A DNA stretch of 64,000 bases. It comes from JAAFIW01 sp031414805. GTDB lineage: Bacteria > Pseudomonadota > Gammaproteobacteria > Burkholderiales > Burkholderiaceae_C. The stretch is from contig JANOQJ010000085.1 of the NCBI GenBank assembly GCA_031414805.1, positions 15,280 to 79,279 on the forward strand, written 5' to 3'. Each line of letters opens with the position of its first letter. The first letter of the stretch is position 1. The notes below the pieces were generated by a model. That model did not search any database and was not told the origin of the DNA. It saw only the letters and a list, made by a program, of their open reading frames with translations. Shown one piece after another: positions 32,079 to 42,194 of the stretch. A program made the translations under genes and the position numbers.

Positions 32079-35000
32079 CTACGCAGGAACTGCAACGGAC
32101 GTGTAGTGACGCACCAGGCTGAGCAATTCCTCTTCCGAGTACGGCTTGCCCAGGTAGTGGTTGACGCCCAACTCCATGGCGTGCTCACGGTGTTTCTCAG
32201 CGATGCGCGAGGTAATCATGATGATGGGCAGTGGCTTTAACCGCTCATCGCCACGAATGTTTCGCGCCAGATCGAAACCATCCATGCGCGGCATTTCAAT
32301 GTCCGACAGCACCACAGCAGGCAATTCGTCGGCCAGCCGCTCCAGCGCCTGCAAGCCGTCAGCAGCCAACGTCACACGATAACCTTCGCGCTGCAGCAGT
32401 CGCTGCGTGACGCGGCGCACCGTGATCGAATCGTCCACTACCAAGACCAGCGGTATCTCGTTCACCACGGGTGCTATGCGGGCAGGGACTTGAAGTTTGC
32501 CACCTTGACCTACGCTGGCAGCCGCAGCCTCGTCGATTTGCGCCAATTGCGCGACTGTCACCGCGCGGGCTGACTCGCCGTAAACCGTGGACAGGGCAAC
32601 AGGGTTGTAGATCAGCACCACCGCGCCAGAAGCCAACACCGTCATACCCGCCAAACCCGGCAGACGGGACAGCTGCGGGCCCAGATTTTTGACCACCGCC
32701 TCCTGATTACCCAAAACCTCGTCCACATGCATGGCCACGCGCTGGGCAGCACTTCGGAAAATCACGACCGACATGTTTTTGACGTTGGGCTCCAGGCTAC
32801 GCGCCGATGCCTGCAGCAGTGCGCCAGACCAGTGGAACGGCACCACCTCGCCAGCCACCTCCATGGTTCCGCTACGGTAAGCCTGCTCCACCTCTTTCAG
32901 CGAAACCCGGCGCACCGTCTCCACCACGTTAGCGGCCACACCGAACGCCAGCTTTCCGCTGCGCAGCATCACCACCTGCGTCACCGCCGTCGTCAATGGC
33001 AGCACCAATTTGAAGTTGGTGCCCTTGCCTGTCTGCGTACTGGTTTCAATACGCCCACCGAGCGCATTGACTTCGGAACGCACAACGTCCATACCGATAC
33101 CGCGACCAGACAACTCGGTGATTTGTGTGGCGGTACTAAACCCTGCCATGAAAATCAGGTTGGCAGCGTCCGCTTCTGACAGGTGTTGATCTGCAGTGAT
33201 GATTCCCTGTGCCAATGCTTTTTCACGGATACGCGGTAAGTTCAGGCCTGCACCGTCGTCACTGAAAGACACGGCCACGTCGTTGCCCTCTTGGGACAGC
33301 TCAATGACGATCAGGCCGCTGGCGTCTTTGCCCGCTGCACTGCGCACATCGGCGTCTTCAATACCGTGTGCCACGCAGTTGCGCAGCAAGTGCTCAAACG
33401 CCGGTGTCATGCGATCCAGGACACCCCGGTCCATTTCAATGGAACCGCCGGTGATGTCCAGCTTGACCTGCTTACCCGTTTCTTTAGAAGCCAAACGCAC
33501 AACCCGGTACAGGCGATCTGAAATGCCTTCAAACTCCACCATGCGCGTGCGCAGCAAATCGCGCTGCAACTCGCGGGTCTGGCGAGCTTGGGCCACGAGG
33601 TCGTCTTCCGTCGCTTCCACCGTCCGCTGCAAACTGCGTTGCACGGTTGCCACGTCGTTCACGGACTCAGCCATCATGCGTGTGAGCTCTTGCACCCGTG
33701 TGAAACGGTCGAACTCGAGCGGATCGAAACCTGCAGCCGTATCTTTGGCCTGCGCCAAACGCGATTGCATCTGCGACTCGGCCTGCAACTCAATGTCTCT
33801 CAACTGGGCGCGCAACCGGTCCAGGTTGCCCGACAAATCGCCGAGCGACGATTTCAGTTGATTGAGCTCCGCCTCCAGACGGGAACGGGTAATCATGACC
33901 TCGCCGGCCTGGTTAACCATGCGATCCAGCAACTGCGAGCGGACACGAACCACTTGATTCGACGCTGCACGCAAGGGCGCCAGAGCCGTGACAACCGGTA
34001 CCGCAATCGCAGAACGCACCACTGGCACCTTTGGAGCATCTGCAGCGACGGCACTCGAAACGGGCTGAGCGGCGGGTTTGTCTTGCTCTACCGCCTTGGC
34101 AGCTGTTAGCTCAACGGGTACTACGGCAGGCAGTCCGCCTGTGGCACGTAAGGCCTCAAAGTTGGCCTGCAAATTATCAAATCGATGTAGCAGCGGGCCA
34201 AATTGGCTAGGGTGGAATCCTTCAGAGCCCATCTGCTCAATTTCAGATTCCATACGGTGCGCCATTTCACCCAAACGCAGCGCACCGGCCAATCGGGCAC
34301 TGCCCTTCAAGGTGTGCAGCGCCCGCAACACTTCATCGCGCGCACTGCGCGAGTCTGTCCGAGCGGCCCATTGACGCAAGCTACCGCCCAATGCCGGTAG
34401 CAATTCGATCGCCTCTTCTTCGAAGATCGGAAACAGATCCAGATCGACGGCGTCAACGATATCGAGGTCATCTTCGTCGTCCACGTTCGCCGCGGCGAAG
34501 ACTGACGGCGCTTGCACCGAAGCCAAATCGACTGTTGGCAGTGGCACGAAGGGCACAGCGACAGGTGTTGGGGCCACCGTGGCCGGCACCACCAAAGCAG
34601 TGGGCACCTCGGCTGGCAGTGCATGCGCAGGCGTCGGTACAGCCGCTTGAACCATTACCTCGGCGGGCGCCGTATCCGCACTGGCTGGTGCCGCCGTGAC
34701 AGCCGGCAGAACCGCTTGAACCGACACCGGTGCCAAATCAACCGGCAACACCGAATCAAAGGAAATGTCCTGTTGAATCTCCGTAAATTCCGCCACTTCC
34801 ACAGCCCGCAATGCGGACAAGACCTTGGGGTCGGGTTCTTTCAAGAACCCTGCGGCAAACTGGTGCAACAGCCGACGCACATCTTCCGCCGCAGCCGTAA
34901 AGGCTTGCACCTGCTCGGGGGTGACCTCCGGCTGTAACTGGGATTGCAGCATGGCATGTTCCAACGCCCGCGCCAGTTCTGCCAACGCATGAAATCCCAC

Positions 35001-38000
35001 CGTTCCGGAGCTACCCGCCAGCGAATGCGCCAATCCGACTGTTGAATCAGCAACCGGCTCGTTGGGGCTGAGGCTCCATTCGGTCACTTCATTGACCAGC
35101 ATTCGGGACCGCTCGTCCGCCTCGTTCAGATAAACGTTGTAAAGCGGAATACCAATACGCAGCAAACCAATGACTTTGACCGGCTCGTCCATTGGCTCAA
35201 CAACCGACTGCCCAAGCGCGACATCTGGAGGCGCGTCAACAGATTCAGCACCGAACGCCACTGGTGCCGTGGGGACCGGCGTTTCGACCCGGGCAGCACC
35301 CTCGGTCGCAGACACTTCAATCACGGAGGCATCGGCTATCGCCTGCAGGCTGGCAAAATCAATGCCTTCCAACTCGATAGCCTCAACAGCTAACGACTCT
35401 TGGGTTAGCTCCACCGCAACAGGGGTTGAGGGCTCGGTGTCTGTGGGCATCAATACATCGAAGCTGAAATCAGGTTCGAGCGCTTCAACGATGGAAGACG
35501 TCGCTGTCAAATGGACCGCGGGAACTACCTCAACGACATCGTCGTCGAGTACAAAAGACGGCAAGTCAGGCTCACCGGCCAGAACCGCGTCATTCACCAA
35601 TGCCGCTGGGGCTTCGACATCAGGTAGTTCAACAACCGCAGCTTTCAGACGGACCGTGTCGTCCGCTGAGATCATTGGAACCGTGACATCAGCTGCCGAT
35701 CCGATTGGCTCCGGCAGCTTGATGTGTATCCAGCGATTCTCTGTGCGCAGCGCGTCCGCACTCGCACTGAACACATCCGCCCGCCAGTGACTGTCGTTGC
35801 CGTTCGCAATATCTTGCACCCACATTGCGAAGCCACTCATAGCTTCGGCCGTGATGCCGCGCAGGGTCTCGTTTGCTGGCTTTTGATCGGCCAGCCAGGA
35901 GTTAAGCAGTTGCTCCATCGCCCACGCCGCTTCACCGAAGGCCGTCAAGCCCACCATGCGAGAGCTACCTTTCAAGGTGTGGAAGGCACGCCGCAAGACA
36001 GTTTGGTCGCCCACATTCACAGGATCAGCGGCAAGAGATCGAATAGCCAACTGGCCCGTTTCGATCACCTCTCGCGCCTCCTCAAGGAAGATGTCCCGCA
36101 AGTCGTCATCACCATCATCCAGGTCAGACGCAGACGAGACTTCCACGGGCGCAGGTACGACCGCTTGGGTGACTGGATTGATCGCAACCGAGCTCGGGGT
36201 CAGTGCAGGCAGCAAAACAGCAGAGGCAGAAAGCTCTTCCAACGGCTGCGGGTCGAGCAGCGGCGCATCGAGCTGTGTCGTCATATCACCAGCAGGAACC
36301 AGGGGCACTGGCTCCGCCGCTTGCGGTGCAGCGGTTTCCAGCACAGCCGTCTGTTCGGGCGATGTTTGCGCGGAGTGCGGAATATCAGCTGCTACCCGTC
36401 CCATCAGTGGCTTCAGCTCACCCAATTGCTCGTCAAAAACAAATAGTTTTTTGGCCAGCGCAGGTTGGTAGTTGAGCATGTCAATCAAGAAGCCCAAGGC
36501 CCCCAGATTGTTTCCTAACTTATCGAAGGTACCGGCAGCACGCGCACGCTCTTCATCTACTTCGGTGACCAGTATTTCTTCCACGCTATCGCGCATGCGC
36601 AGCACTGCATGTGCCGCCTGATCGAGACCGAGGACCGACAACACACCGCGCATTTGCGAAAAATAGGACGGGGCTTGGCGCAACGGTGTTTTATCTTTGG
36701 GGTTGCGGAAGAACTGGTCGAGGTGCTTTTCCAACTCGCCCAGAGCACCTCGCAACTCGCCCACCACGCTCCCCATGGTTTGGCGGTCACTGACCCGGCG
36801 GTAGAGCTCTTCCATCCACACCTCAAGTGGCATAGGCGCTCCACCCGAACGAACCAAAGCCAACCTATCGGCCAAACGGCTGGTACGGGAAGCCAATTGC
36901 GTATCAGACGGATCCAGGTCCTGGAAAGCAGCCTCAAGGTACAAGATAGCTGTTGCAACTTCCATTGCCAACTCGGTGGACGGCGGTTGTCCCGATCGAA
37001 CAGTCGCTTCGACACAGGCCGTTAGAGCTTTTGACAAAGGTTCGCTGGCGGGATGAAGCTTGACGAGTGAATCACAAACCAAACTGAACTGGTCGGCCAC
37101 GTTACGCAGCTTTCCTACATCACCACCAGCCAGCGCCGACCAACTTTCCTTCGCAGCTGTAATCCGTTTGCGTGATTGAGTCAACAACAACGGATCGAAA
37201 CGCCCAAACTGAGTGGACTCGTAATTGACCGGGTGGAAACGTTGCAGGCCATACGCGGCGCGCACCGCAGCCAGTGCACCTGCATCGGCGCCTTGCGCAG
37301 GAACAGACTGGGCACAGAAAAACAGCAAGTCTTGGCCCAATCGGTCCGATACGTTTGATTCACCTTTTGCCAAGGTGGCGTACTGCAGCAGAACGCGCGA
37401 CGCGGCTCGCTTCACGTGCACGTCGGGTGCGCTTAATCCAAGGGAAATTGCTTGAAAAAATGCCGCAGATATGTGCCAGAACGCTTTCGGCTGGCGGCCT
37501 GTCTGCGCCGCAGACATCCCCACACAGACCTGAGCCAATTGGCGCAGGCCGGAAACATCGCCGCTCTTGACGAGTCGCAACACCGCCTTGTCAAATTGAG
37601 TACGTACGCTTGGCTCATAGGCCACCGGGGTAGTCCCAGCGGCAACTGTTGGCTCTAACCAACGAAAGTCAATTTGCCACAGATCCGCTGGATGCACCCG
37701 ATCGGCGCCGGCGAGCTCCTGGACATCACGGTACTGAGGAAACAGCGCAACCGACGAAACCGGCTTACCGAGAAGCAGCCCTTCAAGGTAGTCAGTCAGG
37801 GCAAAACCCGCGCGCTCGACCTTTACAGCAGAACCCTCACCACACAGCTCAGGGTGCTCAATGAACTTCTGAACGGCCGCCTCCATCGCACGCAAAACCT
37901 GACCGGGTGCGCTTAGGCCAACCATTTCCAACGCACCCAATGCCTGGTGCAACTGCTGTCGGGCAATCCGCAACTGCCCACTGTCAACCGAGCCTAATTC

Positions 38001-38147
38001 GGAACCGCGCGCGGTCTCAGCGTCGCGAACAAAGCGGCGCAGCGCGCTTGAAGCCGTTTCGAGCGACTTGCGCAACTCATCCAAAACCCAGGCCAACGGG
38101 CCCAAATCATTAACGGCCAAATCAAGGTTGTTTTCGTTGGCTTGCAT
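32079..38147 (-). CDS. chpA: ChpA/PilL-type multi-Hpt hybrid histidine kinase
   Basis: Very large chemotaxis-type kinase (2022 residues) of the type IV pilus Chp system. N-terminal 550 residues resemble the FimL-like region. Three clear Hpt domains carry the phospho-His motif: HTLKGSSRMVG near 726, HSLAGSSGTVG near 1039 and HTLKGSARLAG near 1279; Ala/Pro/Val-rich linkers separate them. Then come a CheA-type dimer and kinase region with the N box HLLRNCVAHGIED near 1587, SFSDDGAGLN and SGRGIGMDVVRSEV near 1680, a CheW-like domain (about 1720-1850) and a C-terminal receiver (1895-2015) with the phospho-Asp in LSDIEMPRMDG near 1946. Last gene of the pilG-pilH-pilI-pilJ-chpA operon. Confidence 0.93.
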   Translation of the reverse strand: MQANENNLDLAVNDLGPLAWVLDELRKSLETASSALRRFVRDAETARGSELGSVDSGQLRIARQQLHQALGALEMVGLSAPGQVLRAMEAAVQKFIEHPELCGEGSAVKVERAGFALTDYLEGLLLGKPVSSVALFPQYRDVQELAGADRVHPADLWQIDFRWLEPTVAAGTTPVAYEPSVRTQFDKAVLRLVKSGDVSGLRQLAQVCVGMSAAQTGRQPKAFWHISAAFFQAISLGLSAPDVHVKRAASRVLLQYATLAKGESNVSDRLGQDLLFFCAQSVPAQGADAGALAAVRAAYGLQRFHPVNYESTQFGRFDPLLLTQSRKRITAAKESWSALAGGDVGKLRNVADQFSLVCDSLVKLHPASEPLSKALTACVEATVRSGQPPSTELAMEVATAILYLEAAFQDLDPSDTQLASRTSRLADRLALVRSGGAPMPLEVWMEELYRRVSDRQTMGSVVGELRGALGELEKHLDQFFRNPKDKTPLRQAPSYFSQMRGVLSVLGLDQAAHAVLRMRDSVEEILVTEVDEERARAAGTFDKLGNNLGALGFLIDMLNYQPALAKKLFVFDEQLGELKPLMGRVAADIPHSAQTSPEQTAVLETAAPQAAEPVPLVPAGDMTTQLDAPLLDPQPLEELSASAVLLPALTPSSVAINPVTQAVVPAPVEVSSASDLDDGDDDLRDIFLEEAREVIETGQLAIRSLAADPVNVGDQTVLRRAFHTLKGSSRMVGLTAFGEAAWAMEQLLNSWLADQKPANETLRGITAEAMSGFAMWVQDIANGNDSHWRADVFSASADALRTENRWIHIKLPEPIGSAADVTVPMISADDTVRLKAAVVELPDVEAPAALVNDAVLAGEPDLPSFVLDDDVVEVVPAVHLTATSSIVEALEPDFSFDVLMPTDTEPSTPVAVELTQESLAVEAIELEGIDFASLQAIADASVIEVSATEGAARVETPVPTAPVAFGAESVDAPPDVALGQSVVEPMDEPVKVIGLLRIGIPLYNVYLNEADERSRMLVNEVTEWSLSPNEPVADSTVGLAHSLAGSSGTVGFHALAELARALEHAMLQSQLQPEVTPEQVQAFTAAAEDVRRLLHQFAAGFLKEPDPKVLSALRAVEVAEFTEIQQDISFDSVLPVDLAPVSVQAVLPAVTAAPASADTAPAEVMVQAAVPTPAHALPAEVPTALVVPATVAPTPVAVPFVPLPTVDLASVQAPSVFAAANVDDEDDLDIVDAVDLDLFPIFEEEAIELLPALGGSLRQWAARTDSRSARDEVLRALHTLKGSARLAGALRLGEMAHRMESEIEQMGSEGFHPSQFGPLLHRFDNLQANFEALRATGGLPAVVPVELTAAKAVEQDKPAAQPVSSAVAADAPKVPVVRSAIAVPVVTALAPLRAASNQVVRVRSQLLDRMVNQAGEVMITRSRLEAELNQLKSSLGDLSGNLDRLRAQLRDIELQAESQMQSRLAQAKDTAAGFDPLEFDRFTRVQELTRMMAESVNDVATVQRSLQRTVEATEDDLVAQARQTRELQRDLLRTRMVEFEGISDRLYRVVRLASKETGKQVKLDITGGSIEMDRGVLDRMTPAFEHLLRNCVAHGIEDADVRSAAGKDASGLIVIELSQEGNDVAVSFSDDGAGLNLPRIREKALAQGIITADQHLSEADAANLIFMAGFSTATQITELSGRGIGMDVVRSEVNALGGRIETSTQTGKGTNFKLVLPLTTAVTQVVMLRSGKLAFGVAANVVETVRRVSLKEVEQAYRSGTMEVAGEVVPFHWSGALLQASARSLEPNVKNMSVVIFRSAAQRVAMHVDEVLGNQEAVVKNLGPQLSRLPGLAGMTVLASGAVVLIYNPVALSTVYGESARAVTVAQLAQIDEAAAASVGQGGKLQVPARIAPVVNEIPLVLVVDDSITVRRVTQRLLQREGYRVTLAADGLQALERLADELPAVVLSDIEMPRMDGFDLARNIRGDERLKPLPIIMITSRIAEKHREHAMELGVNHYLGKPYSEEELLSLVRHYTSVAVPA

Positions 38148-38220
38148 GAATGACTCTGAGTGAGCGTAGGGCGATTAATGATGATGCGATGGCTACTGTG
38201 TATGACACACCCACCGCGGC

Positions 38221-40506
38221 TTAAGCGATCTTGAAGCGGGACACCGATTGCCGCAATTCTTCAGCCATGCGCGACAAGTCGCGTACTTGCAATGCGGTTG
38301 ACCGCGTTCCTTCGCCGGTCTGCTCCGTCACCGCAAAAATGTGCTGAATGTTTCCAGCCACTTCGTTGGCAGACTCAGCTTCTCTAGACGCGGACGCAGA
38401 AATCTGCTCAATCAGGTCCGCAAGTCGCCGCGACACCGCGTCAATTTCTGTCAGTGCCGTGCCGGCGTTGTCCGACAGCTTGGCACCCTCGACCACACCT
38501 TGCGTGGAGCGTTCCATCGCGGCAACCGCGTCCTGGGTATCCGTTTGAATCGCTTTCACCAGCGCAGAAATTTGTCTCGTCGCATCAGCCGATCGCTCGG
38601 CCAATCGCTGCACCTCTTCCGCCACCACAGAGAAGCCCCGACCCGCTTCGCCAGCCGAAGCTGCCTGAATAGCAGCGTTCAACGCCAATACGTTCGTTTG
38701 TTCGGTAATGTCTGAAATCAGCTCGGTAATCTCGCCAATTTCTTGCGACGACTCACCTAGTCGCTTGATGCGTTTTGACGTTTCCTGAATCTGATCCCGA
38801 ATCGAATTCATACCGCCAATCGCGTTTTGCACCGCAGCCAAGCCTGATTCAGCAGCCATTAGAGACTGACGAGCCACTTGAGATGATTCTTGCGCCTGAC
38901 CGGACACTTGGTTGATGCGGTCGGCCATATCCAGCACCGACTGTCCAGTCTCGCGAATCTCCCGCAACTGTTCGGTTGAAGCGGCCAACAGCTCAGTCGA
39001 CGTGCTCTCAACTTGCGCCGTTGTTTGGGCCACCCGAGTAGCCGTGTTTTGCACGTTACCCACCAGAGAGCGCAGCTCTTCTACTGTGTAGTTCACCGAG
39101 TCGGCAATCGCGCCGGTAATGTCTTCGGTCACCGTCGCTTCTTGTGTCAAGTCGCCCTCAGCTACCGTCTGCAATTCGTTCATTAATCGCAAAATGGCGG
39201 CCTGGTTTGCGTCGTTAACGCGTTTGGCCTCCTGCTCCTGTCCTTCAGCTTGAACACGTTGAATCTCTGCAAGCCCTTGACGCTTACGGCTGTCTTGCAA
39301 TTGCACATACGCCAATCCGACCGCGCACAAAATACCGAACAGTGCTGCGCCGGCCAACGCGGCCAGAGCGGCTGCGCTCAAACCAGTTTGGGTCGACAAC
39401 TTACCCTGCAAGTCTTCAAAATTCCGTCGTAGCGGCTCGCTATCTGCCAGGATTGCTGCTTGGGCTTCACGGGCAGACACCAATCCCTGCAGGTTTCCAA
39501 GAATCGCGCCGGCTTGTCCCCTGGTTTGTTCGTAGAGTTTTAACAACGCATCAAGGCGCTCACGGGTTTGGGGATCCTTGGAGCCGGACAAACGCAATTC
39601 AGGGCTACCGTCCAAAAGTCCTTGTGCAATTTCTTTGAAGGAATTCAAGTCCTTGCCCAGCAAAAACACTGCCTCTGGGCTCACGCCCTCCATGGTCAGA
39701 AACTCGTTGGCAGATTTACCAATGCGCTGTGTCAACATCACAAGTTGACCTGCGGCCGAAATTTCAGCTGCTGCAGCACCTTGCTGAAGCTTTAACGAAG
39801 AGACTGTTTCAGCAATCTCCAGCAAATCGGACGATTGGCGGTTAATGGTCCGCAACGCATTACCAACCTGCGTCAGGATTTTTTGCTGACCCAATACAGT
39901 GGCTGCATTTTTCTCAGCGCGCTCAACCAACGGATATATTTTTTGAACGTCTTCCTGGTAGTTGGCCGCCAAGCTGGAAAGTGTTTCATTGCCCGATTGC
40001 AACCCGCGAACGTTGCGTGCCAGCACCTCAGAGCTTTCTTTTACATCCGGAAACGCCTGAGCGCTGCCGACCAGGGCCTGCGAAACGGACTTGGCAAGGC
40101 GCTGCGATTGCATCATCGCGTCACCCGTACCCGCTACCTGCCGGGCCACACGATCTGCCTGGTTCAGCGCCAATATCGTCACCGCTACCAAGACGATTGC
40201 AGCCAAGCCGAGTAACACAACCAGTATTCGCTGGTGCTGCCCGATCGTACGGCGACCCAATCCCGGGACCGCGATCAAATTGCTGTCGTCTGCAACAACA
40301 TCTGAATCAAAAGCATCGTCGACATTTGCTGATCTATCAAACGATTGGGGCTGAGCACCCTGTTGCCCGGAGATACTTCCCATACTAGTGGCCATGGGAT
40401 CCATGGATGCATCGGGCATCGCCAAGCTCAGTCCATCGTTGCCATCTGAAAATGGATCATTGTTTTTTTTCGAAAAGAGATTTTTGACTCGGTCAACGAC
40501 AGACAT
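38221..40506 (-). CDS. pilJ: Type IV pilus chemoreceptor PilJ
   Basis: Methyl-accepting-type transducer of 761 residues in the inner membrane. An N-terminal cytoplasmic leader of about 90 residues is followed by TM1 (about 93-115, ILVVLLGLAAIVLVAVTILAL), a periplasmic region with two PilJ sensor repeats (QRLAKSVSQALVG, QRIGKSANEFLTM), TM2 (about 378-402), a HAMP-like segment, and the signalling domain with the hairpin tip EQTNVLALNAAIQAASAGEAGRGFSVVAEEV (in short, EQTNVLALNAAI and GRGFSVVAEEV). The acidic Pro/Gln-rich leader before TM1 is unusual. It lies 39 bp after pilI. Confidence 0.93.
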   Translation of the reverse strand: MSVVDRVKNLFSKKNNDPFSDGNDGLSLAMPDASMDPMATSMGSISGQQGAQPQSFDRSANVDDAFDSDVVADDSNLIAVPGLGRRTIGQHQRILVVLLGLAAIVLVAVTILALNQADRVARQVAGTGDAMMQSQRLAKSVSQALVGSAQAFPDVKESSEVLARNVRGLQSGNETLSSLAANYQEDVQKIYPLVERAEKNAATVLGQQKILTQVGNALRTINRQSSDLLEIAETVSSLKLQQGAAAAEISAAGQLVMLTQRIGKSANEFLTMEGVSPEAVFLLGKDLNSFKEIAQGLLDGSPELRLSGSKDPQTRERLDALLKLYEQTRGQAGAILGNLQGLVSAREAQAAILADSEPLRRNFEDLQGKLSTQTGLSAAALAALAGAALFGILCAVGLAYVQLQDSRKRQGLAEIQRVQAEGQEQEAKRVNDANQAAILRLMNELQTVAEGDLTQEATVTEDITGAIADSVNYTVEELRSLVGNVQNTATRVAQTTAQVESTSTELLAASTEQLREIRETGQSVLDMADRINQVSGQAQESSQVARQSLMAAESGLAAVQNAIGGMNSIRDQIQETSKRIKRLGESSQEIGEITELISDITEQTNVLALNAAIQAASAGEAGRGFSVVAEEVQRLAERSADATRQISALVKAIQTDTQDAVAAMERSTQGVVEGAKLSDNAGTALTEIDAVSRRLADLIEQISASASREAESANEVAGNIQHIFAVTEQTGEGTRSTALQVRDLSRMAEELRQSVSRFKIA

Positions 40507-40545
40507 GATGCGGCCTTCCAGGTTACGTACTAAGTTTTATTGCGT

Positions 40546-41073
40546 TTACGCGCTGATGCTTAAAAATTGCGGTTGCTGCGACAACGACTGCAGGTTTATT
40601 TCCTGCCAGAACGCGCCCTGCGCATCCGTATAACCCATACCAAAATACGCTGGGGAGCCAAGCGGTGCTTCGTTGGAGCTCACGAAAGCATCCACGTTAC
40701 GCAGACCCGCCAATCGATCAATCAGCAGCGCGCAATTGACCTCCAGCAAGGCATTCAGAGCGATGAGTCGGGCCTCGGACCTGACGCTATCGATGCGGGT
40801 CGTGACATGACCCGAGACAAACCCGGCGAGATCCACTACACCGAACAAGCCACCCCGTAAATTGGCGACGCCAAGGTACCAACGCTGCGTATAAGGAACG
40901 GGCATCGCGGTAGACCATGAAAAAATTTCGCCAGACTGCCCTAGCGGGAACAAATATTTCAAACCCGCAGCCTCAACGGCAAGCCAAGATACCGACGCAG
41001 GTGCGGTTTTGGCCGCCTGCAGTCGGCTAGCCAAACGACTTTGGAGTTCTCTTAGAGCTTCGCGATTAGCCAT
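40546..41073 (-). CDS. pilI: CheW-like adaptor PilI
   Basis: Adaptor that couples PilJ to ChpA, 175 residues with one CheW domain: WLAVEAAGLKYLFPLGQSGEI, VPYTQRWYLGVANLRGGLFGVVDL and LLIDRLAGLRN. Gene order and spacing (17 bp after pilH, 39 bp before pilJ) are typical of the pilGHIJ operon. Confidence 0.92.
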   Translation of the reverse strand: MANREALRELQSRLASRLQAAKTAPASVSWLAVEAAGLKYLFPLGQSGEIFSWSTAMPVPYTQRWYLGVANLRGGLFGVVDLAGFVSGHVTTRIDSVRSEARLIALNALLEVNCALLIDRLAGLRNVDAFVSSNEAPLGSPAYFGMGYTDAQGAFWQEINLQSLSQQPQFLSISA

Positions 41074-41090
41074 GCTGATCTAGTTTTGGG

Positions 41091-41456
41091 TTAGCCTAAG
41101 GCTTTGATTTTCGCCATCAAATCAGTCGCGTCGACAGGCTTTGTAATGTAATCCCGCGCCCCTTGGCGCATGCCCCATACCCGGTCGGTTTCCTGATTCT
41201 TGCTCGTGCACATAATAATGGGTACATCGGAGTAAAGCGGGTCACGGCTGATGGCACGGGTTAATTGAAACCCATTTTGGCCGGGCATGACCACGTCCAT
41301 CAAAATCAGATCAGGCTTGTCTTCGGCAAGGCGCCGAAATGCGTCTTCGGCGTTTTCAGCAGTTTTCACTGAAAATCCGTTTTTCTGCAGCAGATCGGTC
41401 ATGAACATCAATTCTGTTTTTGAATCGTCCACGACAAGTACTTTTTGAATACCCAT
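41091..41456 (-). CDS. pilH: Response regulator PilH
   Basis: Single-domain CheY-like receiver of 121 residues. Acidic pocket VLVVDDSKTE, phospho-Asp in LILMDVVMPGQNG (about residue 52) and conserved Lys in YITKPVD. No output domain. It modulates twitching motility in the Pil-Chp system. Confidence 0.94.
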   Translation of the reverse strand: MGIQKVLVVDDSKTELMFMTDLLQKNGFSVKTAENAEDAFRRLAEDKPDLILMDVVMPGQNGFQLTRAISRDPLYSDVPIIMCTSKNQETDRVWGMRQGARDYITKPVDATDLMAKIKALG

Positions 41457-41465
41457 AAAAAGCTC

Positions 41466-41858
41466 CTATGTTTCTGAAGTTCCGCCGTATTGCTTGACAG
41501 TCGTCAGCAACTGATCTTTGGTAAAAGGTTTCGTCAAATAATCTTCAGATCCGACCATTCGACCACGCGCTTTGTCAAAAACACCATCTTTGGATGACAG
41601 CATGACGATGGGCACTGCAGCAAATTTGGCATTGCGCTTGATGATTGCGCAGGTTTGATACCCATCGAGACGGGGCATCAAGATATCGCAGAAAATCAAG
41701 TGCGGCTGGTAATCGTTCACTTTGGCCAGCGCGTCAAAGCCATCTTCCGCCAGCATGACTTCGTGACCACCCTGTTTTAAAAAGATTTCGGCGCTGCGAC
41801 GAATGGTGTTGCTGTCGTCGATGACCAAAACTTTGAATCCTGATGCTGTTGTGCTCAC
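41466..41858 (-). CDS. pilG: Response regulator PilG
   Basis: CheY-like receiver of 130 residues: VLVIDDSNTIRR, phospho-Asp in IFCDILMPRLDG, Lys in YLTKPFTKD. The start is a GTG at 41858, which has a strong AAGGAG box 9 bp upstream and gives the family's usual (M)STTASGFKVLVIDDS N-terminus; the open frame upstream to 41963 overlaps the rubredoxin gene and is not used. First regulator gene of the operon. Confidence 0.94.
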   Translation of the reverse strand: MSTTASGFKVLVIDDSNTIRRSAEIFLKQGGHEVMLAEDGFDALAKVNDYQPHLIFCDILMPRLDGYQTCAIIKRNAKFAAVPIVMLSSKDGVFDKARGRMVGSEDYLTKPFTKDQLLTTVKQYGGTSET

Positions 41859-41925
41859 CGAAGCTACTCCTTTGCTTGAATCAGTTTTGGTTTGATCGCC
41901 AGCATATCGCCGAGACCGCGCCCTG

Positions 41926-42099
41926 TCATAACTGCACCATCTCGAAATCTTCTTTGCGGGCACCGCATTCGGGGCAAGTCCAATTCATGGGGACGTCAGA
42001 CCACAATGTACCGGCCGGAATGCCATGATCGACGGCTCCTGCCGCCTCGTCATAGATCCATCCACAAATTAAACACATCCAGGATTTTGGTTCGATCAC
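41926..42099 (-). CDS. Rubredoxin
   Basis: Small iron-sulfur-free Fe(Cys)4 electron carrier of 57 residues. The two knuckles are clear: MCLICGWIYDEAAG and WTCPECGARKEDFE, with the intervening HGIPAGTLWSDVPMNW segment. It starts at a GTG (42097-42099) with a GAGG box a little far upstream, and ends 67 bp before pilG. Rubredoxin next to pilG and thiD/hemL is a known betaproteobacterial arrangement; its redox partner is not encoded nearby. Confidence 0.9.
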   Translation of the reverse strand: MIEPKSWMCLICGWIYDEAAGAVDHGIPAGTLWSDVPMNWTCPECGARKEDFEMVQL

Positions 42100-42194
42100 A
42101 GCTTAAAGGGCCTCACAATAGAATGCAACCGATTGTATAGACAGCACATGTCACAGCGACGAATGTAGCGCGCTTTCAAACACCCACGGCACCC

